DNA from: Jiangella asiatica
GTDB taxonomy: Bacteria > Actinomycetota > Actinomycetes > Jiangellales > Jiangellaceae
Assembly (NCBI RefSeq): GCF_004349065.1
Contig: NZ_SMKZ01000043.1
Location: 1 to 58,226 of the forward strand
DNA length: 58,226 bases
Direction: 5' to 3'
The translations under genes were made by a program, and so were the position numbers. How positions within the stretch are numbered: position 1 is the first letter of the stretch; every line of letters starts with the position of its first letter. Shown here in pieces: positions 50,344 through 58,226 of this stretch. Under the pieces are notes generated by a model, which was given only the letters and a program-made list of their open reading frames with translations, ran no database searches and was not told the origin of the DNA.

Positions 50344-50759
50344 CTTGGACTCCCGGTGGTCGATGAGGGTGGGTTCGCGATCGCTTCGAGCAACGCACAG
50401 GCCCGGTCGGCGGTGGGGCGCTCACAGGTGGCGATCAAATCGGTAAGGGAGTCGTGCATCCGCTGCAGGTCCGCGATCCGCGCCTCGAGGTCGGCTCGAC
50501 GGGACTCGGCCAGCTCCCGGGCGGCGTCACAGCTGTCGGGTCCTCCGGCGTTGAGGTGCAGCAGTTCCTCGACCTCCTCCAGGGTGAAGCCGAGCTCTTG
50601 GGCCCGCTTGATGAACCGCAGCAACTCGACCGCAACGGGCGGGTAGTCGCGGTACCCGCCGGGTGTCCGCGGTGGCGGCCGCAGCAGGCCACGTCGCTCG
50701 TAGTAGCGCAGCGTCTCGGGATTCACGCTGGCACGTTCGGCCAGCTCGCTGGATCGCAT
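50340..50759 (-). CDS. merR: MerR mercury-responsive regulator
   Basis: A 139-residue MerR protein. The winged helix starts MRSSELAERASVNPETLRYYERRGLL and has RTPGGYRDYP. Three cysteines at 77, 112 and 121 have exactly the 35 and 9 spacing of the Hg(II)-binding triad of Tn501 MerR (82, 117, 126), which identifies it as a mercury sensor. ATG 50759 lies only 7 nt after the -10, so the transcript is probably leaderless or nearly so. It is cotranscribed with merB. Confidence 0.93.
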   Translation of the reverse strand: MRSSELAERASVNPETLRYYERRGLLRPPPRTPGGYRDYPPVAVELLRFIKRAQELGFTLEEVEELLHLNAGGPDSCDAARELAESRRADLEARIADLQRMHDSLTDLIATCERPTADRACALLEAIANPPSSTTGSPR

Positions 50760-50765
50760 GACCCA

Positions 50766-50797
50766 ATCCTGGACCCCGGACCTAGGTACGGAGTCAA
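50766..50797 (-). promoter_or_regulatory. mer promoter-operator
   Basis: On the minus strand a -35 TTGACT (50797-50792) and -10 CAGGAT (50771-50766) are separated by 20 bp, the over-long spacing typical of MerR-activated promoters. A dyad, GACtCCGtACCT followed by AGGTcCGGgGTC (50772-50795; lower case mismatched), fills the spacer. It is the expected MerR operator, where Hg-MerR would untwist the DNA. Confidence 0.85.
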
Positions 50798-50856
50798 GAC
50801 CTTTGGCCCGCCCCGGCGGGCCGCGAGGAAGGAACGGAGCCGATCATCATGTTTGA

Positions 50857-52646
50857 TCACCCTGGTCCGTTGGCAGATGGACCTGCGCGACGGTGCGCAA
50901 AGCTGCGCTCGAACTCGGTTCTGTCGTTCGCCGTCGATGGTGAAGTCGGGGTGCTCGATGGTGTCGCGGTAGCGGGTGGCGGCTTCCGACGCTGAGGCCG
51001 AACAGGTGGCAGATGCGGCGGATGTCGCCGCCGGCGGCGTGGATCTCGCTGAGGATGCGGTCCTCGCGCAGCGCTTGTGACCGGATCGTGGTGCGCAGCC
51101 ATGGGTAGCGGGCGCTGACGGGCAGGAGCCTTGGGCGCGGTGCGCTGGTTGACGAGCAGGTGCGGATTCGGGGTGTTCGGCCAGGTACGGGCGCGGTGGT
51201 CCAGCCATGCGGCCAGGCGGACTCGGACGGGTGCGGCCAGCGGGAGGGAGCGGCCGTTGAGGGTGAGACGGCCGTCGACGATGTCGGTGAGCTGCAGGTC
51301 GGCGACTTGCTTGGCGGTCAGGGGCATGGAACGCGACGAACGCGACGGCGAGAGCGACGGCGGGCACGGGAGAGTTCAACTCCTGCCGGATGAGCGAGGT
51401 GTCCAGCGACAGCGGAAGGTTCCTCGCGACGGGCGTGGTCGGCATGCCGCGCATCGGGTTGGCGAAGATCAGCTTGCGGGCCTTGAGGGCTTTGAACAGC
51501 GAGCGCAGCCCGTACTCGGCCCAGTTGCGTTGGGAGCCGTTCTCGGGCAGCGCGGTGCGGATCTGGGCTGGGGTGATCTCGGCCAGGGACTGGTGACCGG
51601 CGTCGGCCCAGGCTTGCAGGATCGGTGCGATACCCATCACGTGAATCCGCACGGTCAACGGGTCGCGAGCTCGGTGCCGAGGCGCGGTGGTGGCCCCGTC
51701 GAGCATGACCCGCAGCCACATCTCGAGCTGCTGCCTCATGACGGCCGGGAGAGCGTCGGTCGTGGTGGTGAAGTAGTTCTCGATCCGTGTCGGCCGGTCG
51801 TCGATGAGCAAGCCGGCGGCGTCGAGCACGTCGAGGGTGGAGACGATGTTGCCGTCGTAACGCGGCAGTTGGAGCACGTCGCTGGCGTGGATCATCGCGG
51901 TGGGAGTTTCGCGCAGCGTCTGCAGCAGCCGCAGGGAGCGGATCACGTCGTTGCGTTGCCGCTTGCTCCACCCGAACCGCTCGGCGTGCTCGCGCACGAT
52001 TCCGGCGCAGTATCGGGTGAGCTCGCTGTCCTCGACGAGCGCGCGCTGGCGGACGAGCTCAGGGTCGGGGTCGACGTCGATGAGCGTTGGCTGCATCCAC
52101 TGGGAGGGATCGAATCGGGTCTTGGGCGGGCCGCCCACTCCGCGGTGCTCGGGCTCCAGCCGGCGAGTGCGGCGGCGGTGGAAGTGCATGTTCGCGAAGA
52201 ACAGCTGCTGGCCGTGCCGGTTCGCTGCCTGCAGGTCGAGGGCGCGGCCGGGTTCTTGCAGCATCCGGGCCTGCTCCAGGCACAGCCGGCAGGCGCGTTG
52301 CTCACCGATGCGGGTAGTGCGGCCGCAGTAGTCGCAGACGCCTTCCGGGTAGTGGGTGATCCACCAGCGGCAGGACCAGCACATCCAGTTGTGCCGCCGA
52401 TACACACCCCACGCCAGGCAGCCCTTGCAGACGCCGCGCCGTTGGGGACTGCCCGGATGACAGCGCGGGCACAGTCCCTGGCTGAAGTAGTCGGCTGAGC
52501 CACACCGGGTGCACGGCGGCGGGGTGAACGGGCCGCCGGGCAGGCAGCCGTAGCAGTAGTCGACCCCACGCGACAAGGTTCGTCTGACAGCCGGTGCACT
52601 TCGGCGGCGGGCGCAGCGGGGCCTGCGGCCCCGGAGCCGGGCTCAT
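50857..52646 (-). pseudogene. Broken integrase-like gene with zinc ribbons
   Basis: It starts MSPAPGPQAPLRPPPKCTGCQTNLVAWG, then shifts frame near 52565 to VDYCYGCLPGGPFTPPPCTRCGSADYFSQGLC; several further CxxC pairs follow (KGCLAWG, CWSC, CDYCGR, CRLC), so zinc ribbons are likely. The middle part reads like the core-binding domain of a tyrosine-recombinase-like protein. After AVAFVAFHA the frame shifts, and MPLTAKQVADLQLTDIVDGRLTLNGR continues in another frame, then LREDRILSEIHAAGGDIRRICHLFGLSV in a third, and AATRYRDTIEHPDF in the first. At least four frameshifts. It marks an old mobile element beside the mer genes. Confidence 0.82.
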
Positions 52647-52903
52647 AGCGGCGGTTCGGAGCGTGGGTTGCCGAACCCGGGCGGCGCGCTTGCACCTTCC
52701 CAGGCTCCGGCGTGAGCAGGTCTAAGGGGGAACGCCTTGCTCAGCGGCTACCTCGCCTGCGTCCGTGCCGAGGTGGCTCAGCGCGCCCCGGTTGCGCTGC
52801 GGGGCCAGGGCGATGCGTTTCGGGTGCGGACAGGCCCGCCGCGCGCCCTCGCCAGACCCTCCCGTCCCCCTGTCAGCTGCCCGTTCTCCGGGCGCGGGCA
52901 CGC
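52647..52903. other. Non-coding stretch upstream of integrase remnant
   Basis: A perfect 7-bp inverted repeat, GGTTCGG / CCGAACC (52653-52659 and 52671-52677), lies just before the integrase remnant and may be part of an att-like or promoter site. A weak 5-bp GCCCG/CGGGC hairpin (52879-52893) follows the ABC permease stop. Nothing else is recognisable. Confidence 0.4.
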
Positions 52904-53812
52904 TCACCCGGCCGCCGTCCGCTGCCGCGGATCGACCGCGTCACGCAACCCGTCACCGACGAAGTTCACGGCCAGGACCGTGAGAGCGACGGCGATGCCA
53001 GGCGGCAGCCACAGCCACGGCATCGTCTCGACAATTGTGAGATTCTGCGCATCGTTGAGCATGTTGCCCCAGCTGGACTGAGGTGGTGGAACGCCGAGAC
53101 CGAGGAAGGACAGGGCCGCCTCCAGCAGCACCGCCGACGCGACGGTCACAGTACCGACGACGACCACGGGCGGTAGCGCGGCGGGGATGATGTGCTGGCG
53201 GATCAGCCACCAGCGACTGGCGCCGACGGACTTGGCCGCCTGGAGGTACTCCCGCTCTCGCAAAGACAACGTGACGGCTCGCACGACGCGGGCCGAGGTC
53301 GGCCACTCGAACGCGGCGATCGCCAGCACCAGGACGGTCACGCTGGGGCCGATGACACCGGCCAACACGACGATGACCACCAGCGACGGGAACGCCAGCA
53401 CTATGTCGGCGGAGCGCATGACCGCCATGTCGATCCAGCCGCCCACGAGCCCGGCCAGCGCACCGAGAACCGTACCGAGCGCGATGGCCAGAACGGATGC
53501 AAGCAACCCGACGAACAGCGAGATCCGCCCGGCATGGAGCAGGCGCGCGAAGACGTCGCGGCCGGCGGAGTCAGTGCCGAGCCAGTGCTCCGCGGACGGC
53601 GGTTGGCGGAACTGGGTCAGATCGACCGCCGTCGGACTGTGCCGGGCGATCCACGGAGCGAGCAACGCCGCGAGCGCCACGAGGATCAGCACGGCCGCTC
53701 CGATGACGGCCAGCTTGTTCCGCTGGAACCGCCGCCACGCCAGCTGCCGGGGCGACCGGTGGACCGTGGCTCTGGATGTCGCCACGGGTGGCGCCTGCGC
53801 TTCGACGGTCAT
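52904..53812 (-). CDS. Peptide/opine-type ABC permease, DppC type
   Basis: A 302-residue membrane protein. N-terminal RFQRNKLAVIGAAVLILVALAALLAPWIA is the typical DppC first span, HWLGTDSAGRDVFARLLHAGRISL is the family signature, and LQAAKSVGASRWWLIRQHIIPAALP near 195 is the ATPase-contact loop. It overlaps the DppB-type gene by 4 bp. It is the last gene of the minus-strand unit. Confidence 0.95.
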   Translation of the reverse strand: MTVEAQAPPVATSRATVHRSPRQLAWRRFQRNKLAVIGAAVLILVALAALLAPWIARHSPTAVDLTQFRQPPSAEHWLGTDSAGRDVFARLLHAGRISLFVGLLASVLAIALGTVLGALAGLVGGWIDMAVMRSADIVLAFPSLVVIVVLAGVIGPSVTVLVLAIAAFEWPTSARVVRAVTLSLREREYLQAAKSVGASRWWLIRQHIIPAALPPVVVVGTVTVASAVLLEAALSFLGLGVPPPQSSWGNMLNDAQNLTIVETMPWLWLPPGIAVALTVLAVNFVGDGLRDAVDPRQRTAAG

Positions 53813-54768
53813 GTCAGCCTCACTCTCGGGTCGACGACGGCATAGAGGAGGTCGGCGGCCAAATTGCAGATCAGGACCAGCACCGCGACGTAGAGCGCGA
53901 AGCCGATGATCACCGGGTAGTCCTGCCGGCCGATCGAGCTGACTGCCAGCTGTCCCATTCCCGGCCAGGCGAACACTTGCTCCAACACGACGGCGCCGGC
54001 CAGCAGGTGCGGGATCCGCAGCGCGACGACCGTCACCAGGGGGATGAGCGCGTTCGGGAGCGCGTGCCGGCTGAGCACGCGCAGCGTCGTCGCGCCCTTC
54101 GCCTCCGCGGTGCGGACGTAGTCGGCATCGAGCTCGTCGATCAGGCCGCTGCGGACGTACCGGACGAACGGTCCGGCGATCGTGAGCGACAGGATCAGAG
54201 CGGGCAGGATCAGGTGGCGCACCGCATCGAGCACACCGGCCTGGCCCGGCGTGCTCATGCCTGCCGATGGCAGTACACCGAGCTTGAGGGTGAGGACGTA
54301 GACGGCGGCGATGCCGAGGAAGAAGCTCGGGATGGAGATCGTGGTGACGCTCAGCGCTGCGATCATGTAGTCGACGGCGGTGTTACGCCGCACGGCCGCC
54401 AGCATGCCTAGCGGCACGGCGATCACCAGCGCTATGAGTAGGGCTGTCCCCATGAGCTCCACGGTCGGCGGGAGGCGCTCGGCCAGGACGCCCAGCACCG
54501 GCCGGTCGCTGACGTAGGAGTATCCGAGATCGCCGGTGAGCGCGTGGCGCAACCAGGCCAGGTACTGGACCGGAACTGGCTGGTCCAGGCCCAGCTCGCG
54601 ACGCTTGGCCTCGACGAACTGCTGGCCGCCGTCGAGCGTGTCCTCCGGGTTGACCATCATGCTCACCGGATCACCGGGCGCGGCCCGCACCAGGACGAAG
54701 ATGCCGATGCTGATCAGTAGGAAGACGGCAGCGCTGATCCCCAGGCGCCGCGCGACGAAGGCGGCCAT
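53809..54768 (-). CDS. Peptide/opine-type ABC permease, DppB type
   Basis: A 319-residue membrane protein with the DppB N-terminus (VARRLGISAAVFLLISIGIFVLVRAAPGDP), YLAWLRHALTGDLGYSY, and VRTAEAKGATTLRVLSRHALPNALIPL near 220. One base separates it from the binding-protein gene. Together with the DppC-type protein it forms the channel. Confidence 0.95.
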   Translation of the reverse strand: MAAFVARRLGISAAVFLLISIGIFVLVRAAPGDPVSMMVNPEDTLDGGQQFVEAKRRELGLDQPVPVQYLAWLRHALTGDLGYSYVSDRPVLGVLAERLPPTVELMGTALLIALVIAVPLGMLAAVRRNTAVDYMIAALSVTTISIPSFFLGIAAVYVLTLKLGVLPSAGMSTPGQAGVLDAVRHLILPALILSLTIAGPFVRYVRSGLIDELDADYVRTAEAKGATTLRVLSRHALPNALIPLVTVVALRIPHLLAGAVVLEQVFAWPGMGQLAVSSIGRQDYPVIIGFALYVAVLVLICNLAADLLYAVVDPRVRLT

Positions 54769-54769
54769 C

Positions 54770-56395
54770 TCAGTCGGCCATCCGCCATTGCGCCGCGTTC
54801 CACATCGAGGACCTGCTCAGGTCCCCGCCGGGGACGAAGCCCTCGAACCTGGTGTTGTGGGCCCAGAGGATCTCCGTCTCGTACAGCCAGATCTGCGATA
54901 CCTGCTCGTTCTCGATGCGCGACGCCTCCTGATACAGAGCCGTGCGCCCGGACTCGTCCTCGAGTCGGTTCGCCTCGGCCATGACGGCGTCGAGCTCCTC
55001 GCTGCAGAAGCGGCCGTTGTTCGCGCCCGCCGGCTGTTTGGTGGCGCAGCTGACGATTGGGATCACATTCGCCGGGTCGCTGTAGTTGCCGCCCCCGTAC
55101 AGGGTCATGTCGAAGTCGTCGGGGTCGGCGGACTGGATCCGGGCTAGGTTCTCCGCCGGCGGGACCGGGGAGAGCCGGACGTCGATGCCCACCGCCGACA
55201 GGTTCTCCTGGACGATGGTGGCGGTGGTGTCCCTGTCGCGGGTCCCGGGAGCATAGCTGAGCGTGACCGGCCGAGAGCTGTCCCAACCGGCTTCCTGGAG
55301 CAGTTGTCGTGCCAGGTCGGGGTCGTACGGGTACGGGTTCAGGTCGTCGGCCACGGCCTCGCCCTTGAACGGGCTGTTCACCACCGTTCCGTGACCGCCG
55401 AGGACGGTGTCGACGATGCCCTGCCGGTCGATGGCGTAGAGCATCGCCTGCCGCACTCGTGGGTCCTGGAAGCGCGGCTGCTCCACATTCACGGCGAGCC
55501 TGGTGAATCCCGGGTCCTCGGCCGACGTCACAGCGACGTTCTCCATGCGCTCGACCGACGCCAGGTCCGTGGAGGAGATCTGGACCAGATCGATCTCGCC
55601 GGAACCGAGCTGGGCGGTCGCCACGTCTTGGGTGAGCGTCCGAAGGTACAACGTGTCGACCGAGACGTCCTCGTAGTAGTGCGGGTTCGCGGTCAGCTCG
55701 ACATATTGGTCGGTCTCGTAGCTGACGTACTCGTAGGGACCGCTGCTCACCGTCGGACTGGAGAAGTAGCCGTCGTCGGCCACCTGCTCCACCGGGATGT
55801 CGCCGAGTACGTGCTCCGGGATGATCAGGGTCGTCCCGATCAGCGACAGCAGGCCCATACTGGGCTCTGACGCCGTGACGACGAACGTACGGTCGTCGGG
55901 CGCGGAGAACCCGCTCGCCACCTCGGAGCTGCCGCTCGCCAGTGCGTCGACCCCTTCGACGGCGGCGAAGTTGGGCGCCACGCTCGCCCCGGCCGCGGGA
56001 TTGGCCACCAGGTTGAACGTGAACAGGATGTCACGTGAGGTCAACGGCTCCCCATCGCTCCATTCCAGTCCCTCGCGCAGGGTGAAGGTGAACGTCTTCC
56101 CGTCATCGGAGATGCTGAAGTCTTCGGCGAGCCGAGGCGCCAGCTTGTTGTCCGCGTCCCAGGCCACCAGCGAGTCGAAGATCAACGTGCTGGGGACGTA
56201 GTCGCCGCCCGCCACCTGGGCGAGCGGCCCGAAGTTCGGTGTCGGCTTCTGGTACAGGTACACGTTGAGCGCGCTTGTCGCGTCGCCGCCGGAGTCGTCG
56301 CTGCTGGTGGGGTCGCTCACACAGCCCGCGGCGACCAGAACAACCGTGGCGACGATTCCAGCCAATGGCGCCGAGCGCCGGACGAACTTTCGCAT
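54770..56395 (-). CDS. Family 5 ABC binding lipoprotein, DppA type
   Basis: A 541-residue extracellular receptor. Signal peptide with lipobox LVAAGC (Cys25), then a Ser/Asp linker, DYVPSTLIFDSLVAWDADNKLAPRLAEDFSISDDGKTFTFTLREGLEWSDGEPLTSRDI, the classical family 5 opening, and DPRVRQAMLYAIDRQGIVDTV near 310. AAGGAG lies before ATG 56395; an upstream ATG at 56425 is less likely. It binds peptides, opines or glycans. The adjacent sialidase-like gene suggests a glycan-related ligand. Confidence 0.93.
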   Translation of the reverse strand: MRKFVRRSAPLAGIVATVVLVAAGCVSDPTSSDDSGGDATSALNVYLYQKPTPNFGPLAQVAGGDYVPSTLIFDSLVAWDADNKLAPRLAEDFSISDDGKTFTFTLREGLEWSDGEPLTSRDILFTFNLVANPAAGASVAPNFAAVEGVDALASGSSEVASGFSAPDDRTFVVTASEPSMGLLSLIGTTLIIPEHVLGDIPVEQVADDGYFSSPTVSSGPYEYVSYETDQYVELTANPHYYEDVSVDTLYLRTLTQDVATAQLGSGEIDLVQISSTDLASVERMENVAVTSAEDPGFTRLAVNVEQPRFQDPRVRQAMLYAIDRQGIVDTVLGGHGTVVNSPFKGEAVADDLNPYPYDPDLARQLLQEAGWDSSRPVTLSYAPGTRDRDTTATIVQENLSAVGIDVRLSPVPPAENLARIQSADPDDFDMTLYGGGNYSDPANVIPIVSCATKQPAGANNGRFCSEELDAVMAEANRLEDESGRTALYQEASRIENEQVSQIWLYETEILWAHNTRFEGFVPGGDLSRSSMWNAAQWRMAD

Positions 56396-56672
56396 CACCG
56401 AAAGCTCCTTCCCGTCGAATCGCATGGAGAGCTGACAATGCCCGGCGACCCAGACAGCTGTGTCGCATCACGGGGCGTCGGATGCACGAGCCACCCGGGG
56501 CGCTGGCGGCAGCGATTCACGAATCGGAAAACGGAATCTCGTGCCATGCCACGCAATACTCGGGTTGCCGCGCACGTGATGTCAACCCTTCGGCGGATGA
56601 TCGGCCGCCACTGGGGAATAACATGGAACACTTTGCTATGTCTTGCCGAAGGAGGTCTCCGGCTGATGGAAT
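56396..56672. promoter_or_regulatory. Divergent promoter region
   Basis: Shared by the binding-protein operon and the sialidase-like gene. It contains ATGGAACAC (56623-56631), the reverse complement of GTGTTCCAT at 57885-57893 in the next promoter region, so one regulator may act at both. No consensus -35/-10 pair is clear on either strand. Confidence 0.4.
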
Positions 56673-57806
56673 ATGGCCATGACAAGAGCCGGAGAATTCG
56701 TCGAGCCGGTCGACGTGAGCCACGTCGTCCTGTCCGGCGACGGGTCCAGCGCCGCGTACCCACGGTTGGAAGTTCTCGCCGACGGCCGACTGGCCGCGGG
56801 GTTCGCCGAGAACGTCAACCCCGACTACTTCGCGGGCGGCGACTGGGTCGTCAAGACGTCCGCCGACCACGGCCGGACCTGGGAGCTGTGCGACGACGAC
56901 ACCGTGCCGTTCGCCTGGCCTGCGTCGTCCACGCGGGAGCGGCACGACCGCGCCACGCGTGTGCTCCCGGACGGCACTTGGTGGGCGGCCGGAGTGGTCG
57001 GCTGGCAGCTGTGGCCCGAAGAGCAGCGTGAACGTGCTGTCGCCGAACACCGGTTCGTCACGCCGACGACACCCGCGCCCGGGCACATCGGGGTCGGAAC
57101 CAACACCATGTTCATCCAGAGATCTTGGGACCGCGGTCTCACGTGGACTCGGCGTGAGATCGACCTGCCGCCGGCCGGCTGGACTCTCGGACTGCCGCGC
57201 GATGTGACTTTGGCCGACGGCACCGTGCTGCTGCCGTTGCGGCAGCGCTCATGGGACGGTGGCCACGGCCGCTTCCTTGCGGCACGGATCACGCCTGGCC
57301 AGCCGGACCTCGTCCGGATCTTCCCGGTACCGCGGGACATCGATGGGCTCACCGGCAGCGAAGCGGCGGTGGCTCATGTGGGTGATGATCGCGTCGTCAT
57401 GCTGATGCGGGCGGACAGCACGCGTGGCGGTGACGGGCGCCTGCTCTCGAGCTGGTCCGACGATGGCGGGCGCACCTGGACGTTTCCGGTCGTCACCGAG
57501 GTCTGGGGCCGCCCGCCGCACCTGCTCGTCCTGGCCGATGGTCGCCTACTCGCCACCTACGGTCACCAGCGTGCGCCGTTCGGCGTGATGGCCGTGGTCA
57601 GCGAGGACGGCGGGGAGACCTGGTCGACCGAGCAGACCGTCCTCGTCGCGGAGCTCGGCAGCGACCGGGCCGGCAGCACCCGTCGAGTGGCTGGCTACCA
57701 CCCCATGACCGTCGAGTTGACCGACGGCGCCCTGTTCACGTGCTACTACGTCCTGGGCGGACCCCACGGCAAAGCCTGCGGTGTGCGCTGGCGGCTCCCG
57801 TGGTGA
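56673..57806 (+). CDS. Sialidase-like BNR-repeat protein
   Basis: A 377-residue six-bladed propeller-type protein without a signal peptide. Asp-box-like repeats are seen: SADHGRTW (about 63), SWDRGLTW (about 150), SWSDDGGRTW (about 263) and SEDGGETW (about 313). YPRLEVLADGRLAAGF near 29 is the usual first strand of exo-sialidase-like proteins. The Arg triad cannot be confirmed, so other glycan or ester activities are possible. GGAGG lies 17 bp ahead of ATG 56673, which is long; ATG 56679 is an alternative. Confidence 0.78.
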   Translation: MAMTRAGEFVEPVDVSHVVLSGDGSSAAYPRLEVLADGRLAAGFAENVNPDYFAGGDWVVKTSADHGRTWELCDDDTVPFAWPASSTRERHDRATRVLPDGTWWAAGVVGWQLWPEEQRERAVAEHRFVTPTTPAPGHIGVGTNTMFIQRSWDRGLTWTRREIDLPPAGWTLGLPRDVTLADGTVLLPLRQRSWDGGHGRFLAARITPGQPDLVRIFPVPRDIDGLTGSEAAVAHVGDDRVVMLMRADSTRGGDGRLLSSWSDDGGRTWTFPVVTEVWGRPPHLLVLADGRLLATYGHQRAPFGVMAVVSEDGGETWSTEQTVLVAELGSDRAGSTRRVAGYHPMTVELTDGALFTCYYVLGGPHGKACGVRWRLPW

Positions 57807-58086
57807 GCCCAGGCGATGGCCGACGGAGCGCTCGGCGATATCACTCCACCTGCCCACCCCACGTCGGCGAACATCGTGGCAACGTGTTCCATATGACGTC
57901 TCTGTCGATGTCGGATCAACAACCGGTCTCCGCGTTTTCCGGCGCAGCCGCCGGACCGCTCCACAACTCATGGCATCGCGTTCCATATCGAAGTCGTAGA
58001 ATTCCTCGCCAATGTCGAGACGGCGTTGATCGATTCGTCACCCCCCGCCGGGATCGTCCGGTCCGGGCCGGGAAAGGAGTGCTCTG
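57807..58086. promoter_or_regulatory. Intergenic region with TTCCATAT motifs
   Basis: About 280 bp between the sialidase-like gene and the ABC ATPase gene. TTCCATAT occurs at 57887-57894 and 57981-57988. The second copy continues CGAA, one mismatch from the full palindrome TTCCATATGGAA. The first continues GACGTC and is shared as a 14-bp block with 49037-49050. A regulator of the ABC operon may bind here. Confidence 0.4.
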
Positions 58087-58226
58087 ATGACCGAGAGCAC
58101 CGAGCCGTTGCTGGTCATCGACGACCTGGCGGTGGAGTTCCGTACCGACGAGGGCGTGGTCCGGGCCGTGGACGGTGCCGCGTTCAGCGTCGGCACGGGC
58201 GAGATCGTCGGCGTGGTCGGGGAGTC
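58087..58226 (+). CDS. ABC transporter ATPase, DppD type (partial)
   Basis: The gene is cut by the window end; about 46 residues are visible. LLVIDDLAVEFRTDEGVVRAVDGAAFSVGTGEIVGVVGES is the start of a DppD/OppD ATPase and stops just at the Walker A motif. AAAGGAG lies 7 bp before the ATG. It probably powers the DppBC-type permeases encoded on the other strand, with the sialidase-like gene lying between. Confidence 0.9.
   Translation, partial: MTESTEPLLVIDDLAVEFRTDEGVVRAVDGAAFSVGTGEIVGVVGE

Noticed and set aside
1-58226. CRISPR arrays, tRNA and rRNA genes
   Set aside because: No regularly spaced repeats, no cloverleaf-like segment and no rRNA-like conserved stretch were seen by eye.

Overview
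The window is chromosomal DNA from a high-G+C actinomycete. Codon third positions are strongly G/C, many genes start with GTG, consecutive genes often overlap by 4 bp, and the regulators and lipoproteins are of actinobacterial type. A soil or plant-associated genus such as Jiangella or a relative is a guess from content only. It is a catabolic accessory region: about 50 intact genes, nearly all uptake systems, carbohydrate or carboxylate enzymes and their regulators, followed by a scarred mobile segment.

Region A (1-8373): two divergent, distantly paralogous TIM-barrel proteins resembling GH67 alpha-glucuronidases. The forward one leads an operon with a sugar-binding lipoprotein, two MalF/MalG-type permeases and an enolase-superfamily sugar-acid dehydratase-like enzyme, which suggests uptake and breakdown of a uronate- or aldonate-containing oligosaccharide. 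A broken sugar isomerase gene (8730-9100) and two overlapping inverted repeats (9125-9170) separate it from the next unit.

Region B (9184-26011, all minus strand): a 17-gene run with ten 4-bp overlaps, read from 26011 downwards: acyl-CoA dehydrogenase, aldo/keto reductase, TctC-TctB-TctA carboxylate transporter, enoyl-CoA hydratase, two tandem CaiB/BaiF CoA-transferases, NHL propeller, fumarate-reductase-like flavoprotein, Gfo/Idh/MocA dehydrogenase, DUF6282 amidohydrolase-like protein, MaoC hydratase, TIM-barrel isomerase, OtnK-like kinase, OtnC-like aldolase and an Asp/Glu-racemase-family protein. It looks like one complete, apparently undescribed route: import of a carboxylate, CoA activation, desaturation and hydration, then a four-carbon acid-sugar branch ending in triose phosphate. 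A Crp/Fnr-type regulator lies just upstream.

Region C (26946-33438, minus): a ribose-type ABC importer with an M20 amidohydrolase, a GATase1-like protein and a LacI regulator, behind a perfect 14-bp LacI-type palindrome. Region D (33938-41015, plus): a large glycoside-hydrolase-like protein, a second binding protein/MalF/MalG set, a second LacI regulator and a D-lyxose-isomerase-like cupin, preceded by two copies of a 17-bp operator-like repeat.

Region E (41452-52646): a LuxR-HTH/STAND-ATPase regulator divergent from a FAD monooxygenase-OsmC-small-ORF operon that ends in a very strong terminator; then a decayed toxin-antitoxin pair, two unknown coupled genes, a compact merR-merB-DUF1905 organomercury cassette with a recognisable MerR operator, and a frameshifted integrase-like gene. 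Region F (52904-end): a peptide/opine-type ABC importer (permeases and binding protein, minus), a sialidase-like BNR protein and the beginning of an ABC ATPase (plus). No tRNA, rRNA or CRISPR array was seen.
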